DNA from: Mycobacterium sp.
GTDB lineage: Bacteria; Actinomycetota; Actinomycetes; Mycobacteriales; Mycobacteriaceae
Length of the DNA: 64,000 nt
NCBI GenBank assembly: GCA_016197405.1
Contig: JACPVR010000021.1
Location: 1-64,000, forward strand
Direction: 5' to 3'
Part shown: piece after piece, positions 8,829-17,822 of the stretch
Position numbering within the stretch: position 1 is the stretch's first letter
How the letters are laid out: every line of letters begins with the position of its first letter
Made by a program: the position numbers and the translations under genes
The notes under the pieces: model-generated
The model's input: only the letters and a program-made list of their open reading frames with translations
Database searches by the model: none
What the model was told of the DNA's origin: nothing

Positions 8829-10247
8829 GTGACTAGACGCGGGAAGATTGTCTGTACGCTCGGACCGGCCGTCGGCAGCGACGAACAGGTCAAAGCGCTC
8901 GTCGAGGCCGGTATGGATGTGGCACGGCTGAACTTCAGCCACGGCGACTACATCGACCACGAAGCCAACTACAAGCGGGTGCGCGCGGCATCGGATACCA
9001 GCGGGCACGCGGTGGGCATCCTCGCCGACCTGCAGGGCCCCAAGATCCGACTGGGCCGGTTCGCGACGGGCGCCACCCTGTGGACGACCGGCGAGACCAT
9101 CCGGATCACGGTCGAGGACTTCATGGGCACCCACGACCGGGTGTCGACCACCTACAAGCAGCTCGCCCACGACGCCTCGCCCGGTGACCGGCTGCTCGTC
9201 GACGACGGCAACATCGGCCTGATCGTCGAGCACATCGACGGTAACGACGTGGTCTGCCAGGTCACCGAGGGCGGCCGGGTCAGCAACAACAAAGGCCTGT
9301 CGCTTCCCGGTATGAACGTCTCGGTCCCGGCGCTGTCCGAGAAGGACATCGAGGACCTGGAGTTCGCGCTGCGTCTCGGCGTCGACCTGGTCGCGCTGTC
9401 GTTCGTCCGCTCACCGGCCGATATCGAGCTCGTGCATGCCGTGATGGACCGCGTCGGCAGGCGCGTCCCGGTGATCGCCAAGCTGGAGAAGCCGGAAGCC
9501 GTCGACAATCTGGAAGCCATCGTGCTGGCCTTCGACGCGATCATGGTCGCGCGTGGTGACCTGGGCGTCGAACTGCCCCTCGAAGAGGTCCCGTTGGTGC
9601 AGAAGCGCGCCATCCAGATGGCCCGTGAGAACGCCAAGCCGGTGATCGTGGCGACCCAGATGCTGGAGTCGATGATCGAGAACTCCCGTCCGACCCGCGC
9701 CGAGGCCTCCGACGTCGCCAATGCGGTGCTCGACGGCGCCGATGCGGTGATGCTCTCCGGCGAGACCTCGGTGGGCAAGCACGCCCTGGAGGCGGTGCGC
9801 ACCATGGCGCGAATCATCACCGCGGTCGAGGACAACTCGATCGTCGCGCCGCCGCTCACGCACGTTCCGCGCACCAAGCGGGGTGTCATCTCCTATGCCG
9901 CCCGCGATATCGGCGAGCGGCTCGATGCCAAGGCGCTGGTGGCGTTCACCCAGTCCGGTGACACCGTCCGCCGGCTGGCCCGGCTGCACACGGCATTGCC
10001 GCTGCTGGCCTTCACCGCGCTGCCCGAGGTCCGCAGTCAGCTGGCTCTGACCTGGGGTGTCGAGACTTTCATCGTCGACCAGATGCGTTCGACCGACGAG
10101 ATGATCCGCTGCGCCGACCGCGAACTGCTGGGCCTGGGCCGCTACAAGCGCGGTGACCTGGTGGTCATCGTCGCGGGCGCTCCGCCGGGCACAGTAGGCT
10201 CGACGAACCTGATCCACGTGCACCGGATCGGGGAGGACGACCACTAG
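8829..10247 (+). CDS. pykA: pyruvate kinase
   Basis: A 472-aa cytoplasmic glycolytic enzyme converting phosphoenolpyruvate and ADP to pyruvate and ATP. The N-terminus MTRRGKIVCTLGPA is that of mycobacterial PykA. Catalytic motifs present are LNFSHGDY, LQGPKIRLGRF, the metal/substrate signature VIAKLEKPEAVDNLEAI, MVARGDLGVELPLEEVPLVQ and DAVMLSGETSVGKH. The C-terminal allosteric domain includes FTQSGDTVRRLARL. The start is GTG at 8829, supported by a -10 box 8 nt upstream and the absence of a Shine-Dalgarno sequence. The thioesterase follows 28 nt after the stop, as in the Rv1617-Rv1618 order. Confidence 0.97.
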   Translation: MTRRGKIVCTLGPAVGSDEQVKALVEAGMDVARLNFSHGDYIDHEANYKRVRAASDTSGHAVGILADLQGPKIRLGRFATGATLWTTGETIRITVEDFMGTHDRVSTTYKQLAHDASPGDRLLVDDGNIGLIVEHIDGNDVVCQVTEGGRVSNNKGLSLPGMNVSVPALSEKDIEDLEFALRLGVDLVALSFVRSPADIELVHAVMDRVGRRVPVIAKLEKPEAVDNLEAIVLAFDAIMVARGDLGVELPLEEVPLVQKRAIQMARENAKPVIVATQMLESMIENSRPTRAEASDVANAVLDGADAVMLSGETSVGKHALEAVRTMARIITAVEDNSIVAPPLTHVPRTKRGVISYAARDIGERLDAKALVAFTQSGDTVRRLARLHTALPLLAFTALPEVRSQLALTWGVETFIVDQMRSTDEMIRCADRELLGLGRYKRGDLVVIVAGAPPGTVGSTNLIHVHRIGEDDH

Positions 10248-10275
10248 CCCCTGACGGGGACACCAGGAGGCGCAG

Positions 10276-11142
10276 TTGCCGGCCGGCGCAGATTTCGACG
10301 AGCTCCTGGCCGTACTCGACCTCCGCCGCACCGGGGACGACACCTTCGTCGGGTCGCACCCGTCCAAGAACCCGGTCCGCACCTTCGGCGGCCAGATGAT
10401 GGCTCAGGCGTTCGTGGCTGCCAGCCGGACCCTGTCCTTCGAGCTGCCGCCCAGCGCGCTGTCGGTGCATTTCATCGCAGGCGGTGACCCCACGGCGGAC
10501 CTGGAATTCCAGGTGGTCCGGCTGCGCGATGAGCGCAGGTTCGCCAACCGGCGCGTGGACGTCGTGCAGAACGGTGCGCTGCTGACCACCGCCCTGGTGT
10601 CCTTCCTGGCCGGCGGCCGGGGGCTGGAACACGGTGTCGAGGTGCCCGAGGTGCCCGAGCCGCACGGTCTGCCCAAGATCGGCGAGCTGCTGGCCGGCTA
10701 CGAGGAGACCGTGCCGTTGTTCGCCGGTGCGCTCAAGCCCATCGAATGGCGCTACACCAACGACCCGGCCTGGATCATGCGGGACAAGGGCGAGCGGTTG
10801 CCGCACAACCGGGTGTGGATGAAGACCGAAGGGCCGATGCCCGACGATCCGGTGCTGCACAATGCCGCTCTGGTGTATTCGTCGGACACCACGATCCTGG
10901 ACTCGATCATCACCACGCACGGCCTGTCATGGGGCTGGGACCGCATTTTCGCGGTGTCGATGGACCATTCGGTGTGGTTCCACCGGCCGATCCGCTTCGA
11001 CGAGTGGGTGCTGTATTCGACCACGTCACCGGTTGCCGCGGAGTCGCGGGGTCTCGGTACCGGCCACTTCTTCGACAGTGCCGGTCACGTGATCGCAACC
11101 GTCGTGCAGGAAGGCATTGTCAAACACTTCCCCACGCGGTGA
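10276..11142 (+). CDS. tesB: acyl-CoA thioesterase II
   Basis: A 288-aa double hot-dog fold thioesterase that hydrolyses acyl-CoA to free fatty acid and CoA. Family motifs are FVGSHPSKNPVRTFGGQMMAQ near the N-terminus, the catalytic Asp in SSDTTILDS, the SMDHSVWFHRP segment and the Gln in VVQEGIVKH, corresponding to the Asp/Ser-Thr/Gln triad of TesB. The start is TTG at 10276, supported by AGGAGG ending 5 nt upstream and by the family N-terminus (DFDELLAVLDL). The stop codon lies in the loop of a strong hairpin. It is the homologue of mycobacterial tesB1 beside pykA. Confidence 0.93.
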   Translation: MPAGADFDELLAVLDLRRTGDDTFVGSHPSKNPVRTFGGQMMAQAFVAASRTLSFELPPSALSVHFIAGGDPTADLEFQVVRLRDERRFANRRVDVVQNGALLTTALVSFLAGGRGLEHGVEVPEVPEPHGLPKIGELLAGYEETVPLFAGALKPIEWRYTNDPAWIMRDKGERLPHNRVWMKTEGPMPDDPVLHNAALVYSSDTTILDSIITTHGLSWGWDRIFAVSMDHSVWFHRPIRFDEWVLYSTTSPVAAESRGLGTGHFFDSAGHVIATVVQEGIVKHFPTR

Positions 11143-11160
11143 ATTGCGTGGGGAAGTGTT
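11123..11160. terminator. bidirectional hairpin terminator between tesB and the convergent DUF4190 gene
   Basis: AACACTTCCCCACGC pairs perfectly with GCGTGGGGAAGTGTT over 15 bp around an 8-nt loop (11138-11145) that contains the tesB stop codon. A TTTTT run lies 11 nt further on (11172-11176). Placed between convergent genes, it probably stops transcription from both sides. Confidence 0.7.
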
Positions 11161-11178
11161 GGGGTGCAGCGTTTTTGA

Positions 11179-11772
11179 CTAGGGTGTCGGTGTCACCGTG
11201 ATGCTGAGCTGATTCTCCAGGTTTGACGTGAACTCATCCTGGCACTGCTGCTGTGCGGCTCGGTCGTTGCCGGCGTTGGACAGGCAGTCCACCAGATCGG
11301 TACCGCCGTACTCCTTGAACATCGAGACGCCCACCGCGATCAGTACCGCGCTCACGACGATGCCGAGCACACCGAACACGACACCGCCGATGGCCACACC
11401 ACCGTTGGTTGCCGCACCCTTCTTGACGCGCAGATAGCCCACGATGCCGAGGATGACGGCGAGCACGCCGAGCAGGAAGCCGCCGAAGATGGTGAACGCC
11501 GCGGGCAGCGAGATCAGGCCGCAGATCAATGCCGCGATCCCCAGCCCGTTCTTCGGGGCGGCCGCCGGGGCCGGGTAACCCGAATACGGCTGCGGCGGTG
11601 GCGGGTAACCACCGGGATAGGCGCCCGGCGGCGGTGGGTAGCCCTGCTGTGGCGGGTAATTCGGCGGCGGATAGCCCTGCGGCGAATAGTTCTGGGGCGG
11701 ATAGTTCTCGGGCGGGTAGCCGCCCTGGCCCGGTGGGTTTTCGGGCTTGTTGGCGTCCGATGGTTCAGTCAT
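11179..11772 (-). CDS. DUF4190 domain membrane protein with Pro/Tyr/Gln-rich N-terminus
   Basis: A 197-aa protein. Residues 1 to about 70 are low-complexity (repeats of NYPPQ/GYPPP type). A DUF4190 region follows with two or three transmembrane helices (around ALICGLISLPAAFTIFGGF and GGVVFGVLGIVVSAVLIAV). The C-terminal tail is probably extracytoplasmic and carries two Cys residues (DCLSNAG, QQQCQDEF) that could form a disulfide. The ATG has GGGAG 5 nt upstream. It begins 13 nt after the cydC stop on the same strand, so it may be the last gene of the cyd transcript. Function unknown. Confidence 0.8.
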   Translation of the reverse strand: MTEPSDANKPENPPGQGGYPPENYPPQNYSPQGYPPPNYPPQQGYPPPPGAYPGGYPPPPQPYSGYPAPAAAPKNGLGIAALICGLISLPAAFTIFGGFLLGVLAVILGIVGYLRVKKGAATNGGVAIGGVVFGVLGIVVSAVLIAVGVSMFKEYGGTDLVDCLSNAGNDRAAQQQCQDEFTSNLENQLSITVTPTP

Positions 11773-11785
11773 ATTTGCTCCCCGA

Positions 11786-13456
11786 TCAGGCCGGTGTGGA
11801 CGATCGGCAGCCAGAATACCCGGCTACCTGCGTGTTCAGTTGCGGACACCTGATATCGCCCGGTAGGTGGTGCGTCGCCACGACGATGGTGCGATCACCG
11901 TCGAACAACGCGCCCGGGGTCAGCAGTGCGCGCAGCAGCTCATCGCTGGCGGCGGCGTCGAGGTGTTCGGTCGGTTCGTCGAGCAGCAGCACCGGGGCAC
12001 GGCTCAGCAGTGCCCTGGCCAGCAGCAGCCGGCGTCGTTGTCCGGCGGACAACGCGACGGCGCCGCCGGTCAATACGGTCCCCAGGCCATCCGGTAGGCC
12101 GGCCAGCCAGTCGCCCAGCCCGGTGGCCTGCAGCGCCCCGGTCAGTTCGGCATCGGTGCAGTCACCGCGTACCACCAGCAGGTTGTCTCGCACGGTGGTG
12201 TCGAAGACGTGGCTGTCCTCGGCGAAATAGGCGATGGCGGAACGTAATTGGTGTTCGTCGATATCGCCGACCGGGATGCCGCCCAGGGACAGCTGCCCGC
12301 CGCGCGCCGGCAGCAGGCCGGCCAGCGTCATCAACAGGGTGGTCTTGCCCGAACCACTCGGGCCGGTGACGGCGAGCCGGGACCCGGGCGCAAGTGCCAG
12401 TGTCACGGCACTACCGGTGTCGTGGCTGTGGCCGGTACGTAACGCCTCGGCGCGCACGACCACGTCGGCGGGTGCCGGTGTGCTCGCCGGTGTCGCGGGC
12501 GCCGCGTCGGCGGTCAGATCGGCCAACCGCCGGGCGGCGATCCGGGACCGGGTGAGTGCAATGGCCGCACCGGGTAGCGCGGTGGTGGCCTCGAAGGCCG
12601 ACAGTGGCAACAGCATCAGGACGGCGAGGGTGGTGGGTGCCAGGCTCGCCGACAGGCCGATGCCTGCGACGACGGCGCCCAGCACGCTGACACCGATCGC
12701 CGCGGTCGGAACCGCGGCGCCGACCGCGGCCGGAACTGCGGCCCGGTTTATCGCGTGGTCCCACTCACGTTGCCGTCGGGCCACCTCGGCGACCAGGCCG
12801 TCCAGCCGGCCACTGACCCGCAGCTCCGGTGCGTGCTCGAGGACCAGCATCGCCAGCGCATCGCGGTCGGCGTGATGACCGCGCGCCAGTGTCTCCTGTG
12901 CTGCCGCGGCTCGGGCCGAAAGTGCCGGTGCGACAACACCGGCGACGAACAGGCAGCCGGCGAGTACCGCGGCGGCCGCCGGCGAGATCACCCCGGTCAC
13001 GCCGACCGCCGCCACGGCGAGCAGCACCGCGACCGCGATCGGCAGCACCGCGCGCACCAGCACATCGGCCAATTCGTCGACATCGGACCCGAGCCGGCCG
13101 GCGAGGTCGCCGCCCGAAACCCGGGCGACGCGTCCGGCCGGTGCGCGTACCAGGCGGCGGTAGAGCCCCACCCGTGCCGATCCCGCCGCCCGTAGCGCGG
13201 TGTCGTGGGTGACCAGCCGCTCGCAATAGTGCAATACCCCGCGGGAGATGCCCAGTGCGCGTACCGCCACGACGGCAACCGAAAGGTCAAGTACCGGAGG
13301 CATTTCCCAGGCACGTGTGATCAGCCAGGCCGATACACCGGCCAGCGCCAGGGCACTGCCCAACGACAGAGCCCCGGTGACGATCGCGAGCAACAACCGG
13401 GGCAGCCGCGGTTGCAGCAGGGCGAGGGTGAACCGCAGTTCCTCAGAGATGGACAC
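11786..13456 (-). CDS. cydC: ABC transporter ATP-binding/permease CydC
   Basis: A 556-aa half-transporter: an N-terminal six-helix membrane domain, then a nucleotide-binding domain with Walker A GPSGSGKTTL, signature LSAGQRRRLLLARALL and Walker B VLLLDEPTEHLD. With CydD it forms the CydDC complex needed for cytochrome bd assembly; in E. coli it has been linked to thiol and haem handling. The frame is open far upstream inside cydD, but the start is placed at GTG 13456. A GGAGG lies 9 nt upstream of it, and it gives the N-terminus SISEELRFTLALL with a 14-nt overlap of cydD. Neighbouring order is cydA-cydB-cydD-cydC. Confidence 0.93.
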   Translation of the reverse strand: MSISEELRFTLALLQPRLPRLLLAIVTGALSLGSALALAGVSAWLITRAWEMPPVLDLSVAVVAVRALGISRGVLHYCERLVTHDTALRAAGSARVGLYRRLVRAPAGRVARVSGGDLAGRLGSDVDELADVLVRAVLPIAVAVLLAVAAVGVTGVISPAAAAVLAGCLFVAGVVAPALSARAAAAQETLARGHHADRDALAMLVLEHAPELRVSGRLDGLVAEVARRQREWDHAINRAAVPAAVGAAVPTAAIGVSVLGAVVAGIGLSASLAPTTLAVLMLLPLSAFEATTALPGAAIALTRSRIAARRLADLTADAAPATPASTPAPADVVVRAEALRTGHSHDTGSAVTLALAPGSRLAVTGPSGSGKTTLLMTLAGLLPARGGQLSLGGIPVGDIDEHQLRSAIAYFAEDSHVFDTTVRDNLLVVRGDCTDAELTGALQATGLGDWLAGLPDGLGTVLTGGAVALSAGQRRRLLLARALLSRAPVLLLDEPTEHLDAAASDELLRALLTPGALFDGDRTIVVATHHLPGDIRCPQLNTQVAGYSGCRSSTPA

Positions 13457-15182
13457 CGCAGCCCACCTCCACGACATCGTCGGCGATCGCCAGGACGGCG
13501 GCGCGGTGACCCACCACGACGACGGTGTCGCCGCAGCGTGCCCTGGCCTGGATGGCCCGCAGTACGACCGCCTCGGTGGCCGGATCCAGATGCGCGGTCG
13601 GCTCGTCGAGCAGAAGTACCGGTGCGGGGGAGCCCAGCACCCGGGCCAGGCCCAGCCGCTGCCGCTCACCGAGTGACAGGCCGACTCCGCCGGCCCCCAA
13701 TTCGGTGGCCAAACCGTCGGGCAGGCCGGCGAGCACCTCGTCGAAACCCGAATCCGCACACGCGCCGGCGATATCGGGCAGCGGTCCGAAGAGCGCGAGA
13801 TTGTCACCGACGGTGCCCGGTATCAGGACGGGCCGCTGGGCCAGCCATGCCAGCTGTGCCCACCACCGGTGCTGTTCGAGTGCGTCCACGGCGACACCCG
13901 CGATCGCGACGGTGCCCGAGGTCGGGGTGATGAGCCCGGAGATCACCTGCAGAGTGGTCGATTTTCCCGCCCCGTTGGGTCCGGTCAGCACCGTGACGCG
14001 GCCCGGCGCGGCCACGGCGCTCAGCCCGTCGGGTGCGGGTCCGTCCCGCCCGTCGACGACGAGATCGTCGATGGTGATCACCGCGCCGCGGGCCTCGATA
14101 CCCGTGTTACCCGCGGGGTGCCCGCCGGTGTCCCCGATCAACGCGAAAGCCTTGTCCGCGGCGGTCTTACCGTCCTGGGCGGCGTGGAACTCGATGCCGA
14201 CGCGGCGCAGCGGCCAGAACACGTCGGGGGCCAGCAACAGCACCGTCAGCGCATTGGCCAGCGCGATCTCGCCGAACACCAGCCGCAGCCCGACGCTGAC
14301 GGCGACCAGCGCCACCCCGAGCGTCGCGATCAGTTCCAGGACGAGTGTGGACAGGAAGGCGATCCGTAGCGTCGACATCGTCGAACGGCGATGCGCCGCA
14401 GCCAGATCCGCGACCCGGTCGGCCGGTCCGTCGGCTCGTCCGAGCGCCCGCAGGGTGGGCAGCCCGGCGACCAGGTCGAGCAGCCGGGACTGCAGTGTCG
14501 TCATCGCCGTCAGGGCCGCCGCCGATCGCTCCGCGGTGGCAAGACCGATCAGGACCATGAAGATCGGGATGAGCGGTAGCGCTATCAGTACGACGACCGC
14601 GGCCTGCAGGTCATAACAGGCCATCGCGATGACGGCCGCCGGTGTCAGTACCACCGACAGGATCAGGGCAGGCAGGTAGGAGGTGAAATAGGGCCGCAGC
14701 CCGTCGAGGCCGTGCACCACCACCGTGGCGGCGTCGTCGCGGTGCTGAGCGAGGGTGCGCGGATCGGCCGAGGTCACCGAACGCAGCACGGCCGAACCGA
14801 GGTCCGCGATGGCGGCGGTGGCGCCGCGCTGGTTGAGCCGGGCCTGCGCCCAGTGGGCGCCGGTGCGAATGGTCCACAGCACCAGCAGGATCCACAGGGA
14901 GCCGGCCCAGTGGCCCAGGGTGCGGTTGCCGGGCTCGGTGATGACCCCGGCGACCACATGCGCCAGGACTATCGCCGAGCCGATGGCGCACGCGCTGATC
15001 AGCACACCGCACCCCACCGCGGCGATCAGGTAGCGCCGGGCGCCGGCCCCGGTGTCCTGCCCGGTCGACTGGGGCCGCCACAGCCGGGGATCTATCGGCC
15101 CCCGTCCGCTCAGGACACCCGTCCGCTCAGGCCGATGGGTGCCGGAATCCGCTCGGCCGAGATACGTTGCCGGAAGACCCAA
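13443..15182 (-). CDS. cydD: ABC transporter ATP-binding/permease CydD
   Basis: A half-transporter partner of CydC with six membrane helices, then Walker A TGPNGAGKST, signature LSLGERQRLGLARVLG and Walker B VLLLDEPTAHLD, ending in a switch-region histidine (VVVGHRAAV). The core is unambiguous, but the start is not. The conserved N-terminal stretch GPIDPRLWRPQ is preceded in frame only by a TTG at 15182, inside cydB; no ATG, GTG or TTG lies between that codon and a GTG at 15017, which falls inside the first helix. Coordinates use the TTG (579 aa); a CTG at 15113 next to the cydB stop would give a more typical N-terminus. It is coupled to cydB by overlap. Confidence 0.88.
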   Translation of the reverse strand: MGLPATYLGRADSGTHRPERTGVLSGRGPIDPRLWRPQSTGQDTGAGARRYLIAAVGCGVLISACAIGSAIVLAHVVAGVITEPGNRTLGHWAGSLWILLVLWTIRTGAHWAQARLNQRGATAAIADLGSAVLRSVTSADPRTLAQHRDDAATVVVHGLDGLRPYFTSYLPALILSVVLTPAAVIAMACYDLQAAVVVLIALPLIPIFMVLIGLATAERSAAALTAMTTLQSRLLDLVAGLPTLRALGRADGPADRVADLAAAHRRSTMSTLRIAFLSTLVLELIATLGVALVAVSVGLRLVFGEIALANALTVLLLAPDVFWPLRRVGIEFHAAQDGKTAADKAFALIGDTGGHPAGNTGIEARGAVITIDDLVVDGRDGPAPDGLSAVAAPGRVTVLTGPNGAGKSTTLQVISGLITPTSGTVAIAGVAVDALEQHRWWAQLAWLAQRPVLIPGTVGDNLALFGPLPDIAGACADSGFDEVLAGLPDGLATELGAGGVGLSLGERQRLGLARVLGSPAPVLLLDEPTAHLDPATEAVVLRAIQARARCGDTVVVVGHRAAVLAIADDVVEVGCGVHL

Positions 15183-16171
15183 TACGTCCAGGCCTGGTAG
15201 ATGATGACCAGTGGCGCGAAGATCACCGCGGCCCAGGTCATGATCTTGAGGGTGTACGGGCTGGAGGACGCGTTGTAGATCGTCAAGCTCCAGGCCGGAT
15301 CCAGTGTCGAGGGCACCAGGTTGGGATAGAGGTCGCCGAAGAGCATCACGATCACGGCGACGACCGTCACGGTGGTGGCGATGAAGGCCCAGCCGTCGCG
15401 GCTTGCGCTGCGTAACAGGGCTATCGAGGCCAGCAACGAGGCCGCGGCGACGGCGAAGACGATCCAGGTCCAGGTCTTGCCGTGCGCGAACTCGGTCCAC
15501 AACCCGAAGCCGGCGACCAGGATCAGTACCGGAACCGATATCCACCGGGCGATCTGCAGGGCGTTCTCGCGTACCTCGCCGGAGGTCTTCAGGGCCAGGA
15601 ACGCGGTGCCGTGCAGCAGGAACAGCCCACAGGTCGCCAGCCCGCCGAGCAGCGTGTACGGGTTGATCACATCGGTGAACGACAGCTGCACCTGGGCGTC
15701 GGCGTCGACCGGCAGCCCGCGCACCAGGATCGAGAAAGCCGCGCCCCACAGGATGGCGGGCAGCCAGGAACCCACCGCGATACCGATGTCGGCCCAGCTG
15801 CGCCATTTCGGGTCGTCGATCTTGCCGCGCCACTCGATCGCCACGATACGCAGGATCATCGAGAACAGGATGGCCAGCAGCGGCAGGTACAAACCGGAGA
15901 ACACCGTGGCGTACCAGCCGGGGAAGGCGGCGAACATCGCTCCGCCCGCGGTGATGAGCCAGACCTCGTTACCGTCCCAGACCGGGCCGATGGTGTTCAG
16001 TGCGGCCCTGCGGTGTTTCTCGCGTGCGTCGGGGTCGTGCGGATGGGCTCGTCCACCCATCCGGCCCAGCGGTTCCATCAGCATGCCCACGCCGAAGTCG
16101 AAGCCCTCCAGGATGAAGAACCCGATGAACAGCACCGCGACCACGATGAACCAGAACTCTTGTAGTCCCAT
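15110..16171 (-). CDS. cydB: cytochrome bd quinol oxidase subunit II
   Basis: A 353-aa integral membrane subunit of the cyanide-resistant, high-affinity bd oxidase. The N-terminus MGLQEFWFIVVAVLFIGFF leads to the family motif EGFDFGVGML, then GPVWDGNEVWLI and about eight to nine membrane helices. The first in-frame ATG (16180) abuts AGGAG with no spacer, while the ATG at 16171 has it 9 nt upstream and gives the family N-terminus, so 16171 is chosen. The gene follows cydA by about 37 nt and its 3' end overlaps cydD. Confidence 0.95.
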   Translation of the reverse strand: MGLQEFWFIVVAVLFIGFFILEGFDFGVGMLMEPLGRMGGRAHPHDPDAREKHRRAALNTIGPVWDGNEVWLITAGGAMFAAFPGWYATVFSGLYLPLLAILFSMILRIVAIEWRGKIDDPKWRSWADIGIAVGSWLPAILWGAAFSILVRGLPVDADAQVQLSFTDVINPYTLLGGLATCGLFLLHGTAFLALKTSGEVRENALQIARWISVPVLILVAGFGLWTEFAHGKTWTWIVFAVAAASLLASIALLRSASRDGWAFIATTVTVVAVIVMLFGDLYPNLVPSTLDPAWSLTIYNASSSPYTLKIMTWAAVIFAPLVIIYQAWTYWVFRQRISAERIPAPIGLSGRVS

Positions 16172-16208
16172 GGAATTCATCTCCTCTCAAGTGTCAGTCG
16201 GTGCGCGG

Positions 16209-17693
16209 TCAGTAGGCGAAGGACAGTGGCGCCACGTCGGCGTCGTCGGGCGGAGTCGGTGGGGCCGGTTCGGAATCGTGTTCCAGCGGACCCTGCACGA
16301 CATAGCGGCGCATCAGGTAGAACCAGATCACCGCGAGCACGGCATAGGTCAGGGTGAAGACGGTCAGTGACAGCCACACCAGGCCCGCGGAGTGGTGGGA
16401 TACGCCGTCCTGCACGGTGAGTCGCACCAGCTGGTCGCCGGTGGGGTTGGGAACCACCACCCAGGGCTGGCGACCCATCTCGGTGAAGACCCAGCCCGCG
16501 CTGTTGGCCAGGAACGGTGTCGGCAGGGTCACCAGCGCGAAGAGTCCGAACCAGCGTTGGTCGGGAATGCGTTTGCGCCGGGTCAGCCACAGGGCGGTCA
16601 GGGCGAACGCCACCGGGAACAGCAGCAGGCCGATCATCGCCCGGAACGACCAGTAGGTGACGAACAGATTGGGCCGGTAGTCGCCGGGGCCGAACTTCTC
16701 CACGGCCTGCACCTGCAGATCCTTGACACCCTGCAGTGTCACGCCGGAGAACTTGCCCTCGGCCAGGAAGGGCAGCACATAGGGCACCTCGATGACGTGC
16801 GTGACGTGATCGCAGTCGTTGTGCGTGCCGACGGTCAGGATGGAGAACTTCGGATCGGTTTCGGTGTGGCACAACGATTCCGCGGAGGCCATCTTCATCG
16901 GCTGTTGCTGGAACATCAGTTTGCCCTGGATGTCACCGGTGAAGAACAATGCGGCCGCCGCGGCAAGGGCCACCCAGGAGCCCAGGATGACTGCGGGCCG
17001 GTACATCGTGGCGGCGTCGGATCGTGCTGTCGCCGAGCCCGATCCGCCGGTGGCGGCGTTGCGGTGTTCGCGGACCATCCACCAGGCGCACACGCCGGCG
17101 ACGAAGGCGCCCGCGGTCAGGAACGATCCCGCGACAGCGTGCGAGAACGCGGCCAGTCCGGTGTTGTTGGTGAACAGTTCGACGATGCTGTGCAATTCGG
17201 CGCGGCCGGTCTCGGGGTTGTACGAGGTGCCGACGGGATGCTGCATGAACGAGTTGGCGCTGATGATGAAGAACGCCGAGGCATTGACCGCGACGGCGAC
17301 GATCCAGATGCAGGCCAGGTGCAGCGCGCGGGGGAGCCGGGTCCAGCCGAAGATCCACAACCCGATGAAGGTCGATTCGAAGAAGAAGGCCACCAGGCCT
17401 TCCATTGCCAGCGGCGCACCGAAGACGTCCCCGACGAAACGTGAGTACTCGCTCCAGTTCATCCCGAACTGGAACTCCTGCACGATGCCGGTGGCGACAC
17501 CGATGGCGAAGTTGATCAGGAAGAGCTTCCCGAAGAACCGGGTCAACCGGTACCACTGCGTGTCACCCGTGACGAACCAGACCGTCTGCATGACCGCGAT
17601 GAGCGGTGCCAGGCCGATCGTCAGCGGCACGAAGATGAAGTGGTAGACGGTCGTGATCCCGAACTGCCATCGCGATACGTCGAGGGCATTCAT
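16209..17693 (-). CDS. cydA: cytochrome bd quinol oxidase subunit I
   Basis: A 494-aa membrane protein carrying haems b558, b595 and d, oxidising menaquinol and reducing oxygen. Visible features are WQFGITTVYHFIFVPLTIG with the N-terminal haem-ligand His, GIVQEFQFGMNWSEYSRFVGD, the Glu-rich helix EGLVAFFFEST, and a short Q-loop as in actinobacteria. ATG 17693 is preferred over the GTG at 17699 because GGGAG lies 7 nt upstream of it. An 8-bp inverted repeat (17725-17754) overlaps a possible -10 box just upstream. First gene of the cyd operon and part of the terminal-oxidase backup to the bcc-aa3 branch. Confidence 0.97.
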   Translation of the reverse strand: MNALDVSRWQFGITTVYHFIFVPLTIGLAPLIAVMQTVWFVTGDTQWYRLTRFFGKLFLINFAIGVATGIVQEFQFGMNWSEYSRFVGDVFGAPLAMEGLVAFFFESTFIGLWIFGWTRLPRALHLACIWIVAVAVNASAFFIISANSFMQHPVGTSYNPETGRAELHSIVELFTNNTGLAAFSHAVAGSFLTAGAFVAGVCAWWMVREHRNAATGGSGSATARSDAATMYRPAVILGSWVALAAAAALFFTGDIQGKLMFQQQPMKMASAESLCHTETDPKFSILTVGTHNDCDHVTHVIEVPYVLPFLAEGKFSGVTLQGVKDLQVQAVEKFGPGDYRPNLFVTYWSFRAMIGLLLFPVAFALTALWLTRRKRIPDQRWFGLFALVTLPTPFLANSAGWVFTEMGRQPWVVVPNPTGDQLVRLTVQDGVSHHSAGLVWLSLTVFTLTYAVLAVIWFYLMRRYVVQGPLEHDSEPAPPTPPDDADVAPLSFAY

Positions 17694-17724
17694 CGGCACT
17701 CTCCCGGGGCTGCGGGGTGAATTG

Positions 17725-17754
17725 CTACTACATGTCTACGACAGAGTGTAGTAG
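17725..17754. promoter_or_regulatory. inverted-repeat operator candidate upstream of cydA
   Basis: CTACTACA and TGTAGTAG form perfect 8-bp arms separated by 14 nt, which include TGTC-TAC-GACA. The TACTACA/TGTAGTA half-sites resemble operators of BlaI/MecI-type regulators. The right arm overlaps a reverse-strand TACACT (17750-17745), a possible cydA -10 box, so occupation would block the promoter. The regulator assignment is inference. Confidence 0.5.
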
Positions 17755-17822
17755 GTAGAGCGCTGACGTTCTACGATTCGACCTTCGCATCTCCGGTGTT
17801 ACCCCTCACAGGGGATTTCGGC

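Noticed and set aside
15403..16370. forward-strand frames (up to 332 aa) over cydB and cydA
   Set aside because: They are antisense shadows of the clearly recognised cytochrome bd genes.
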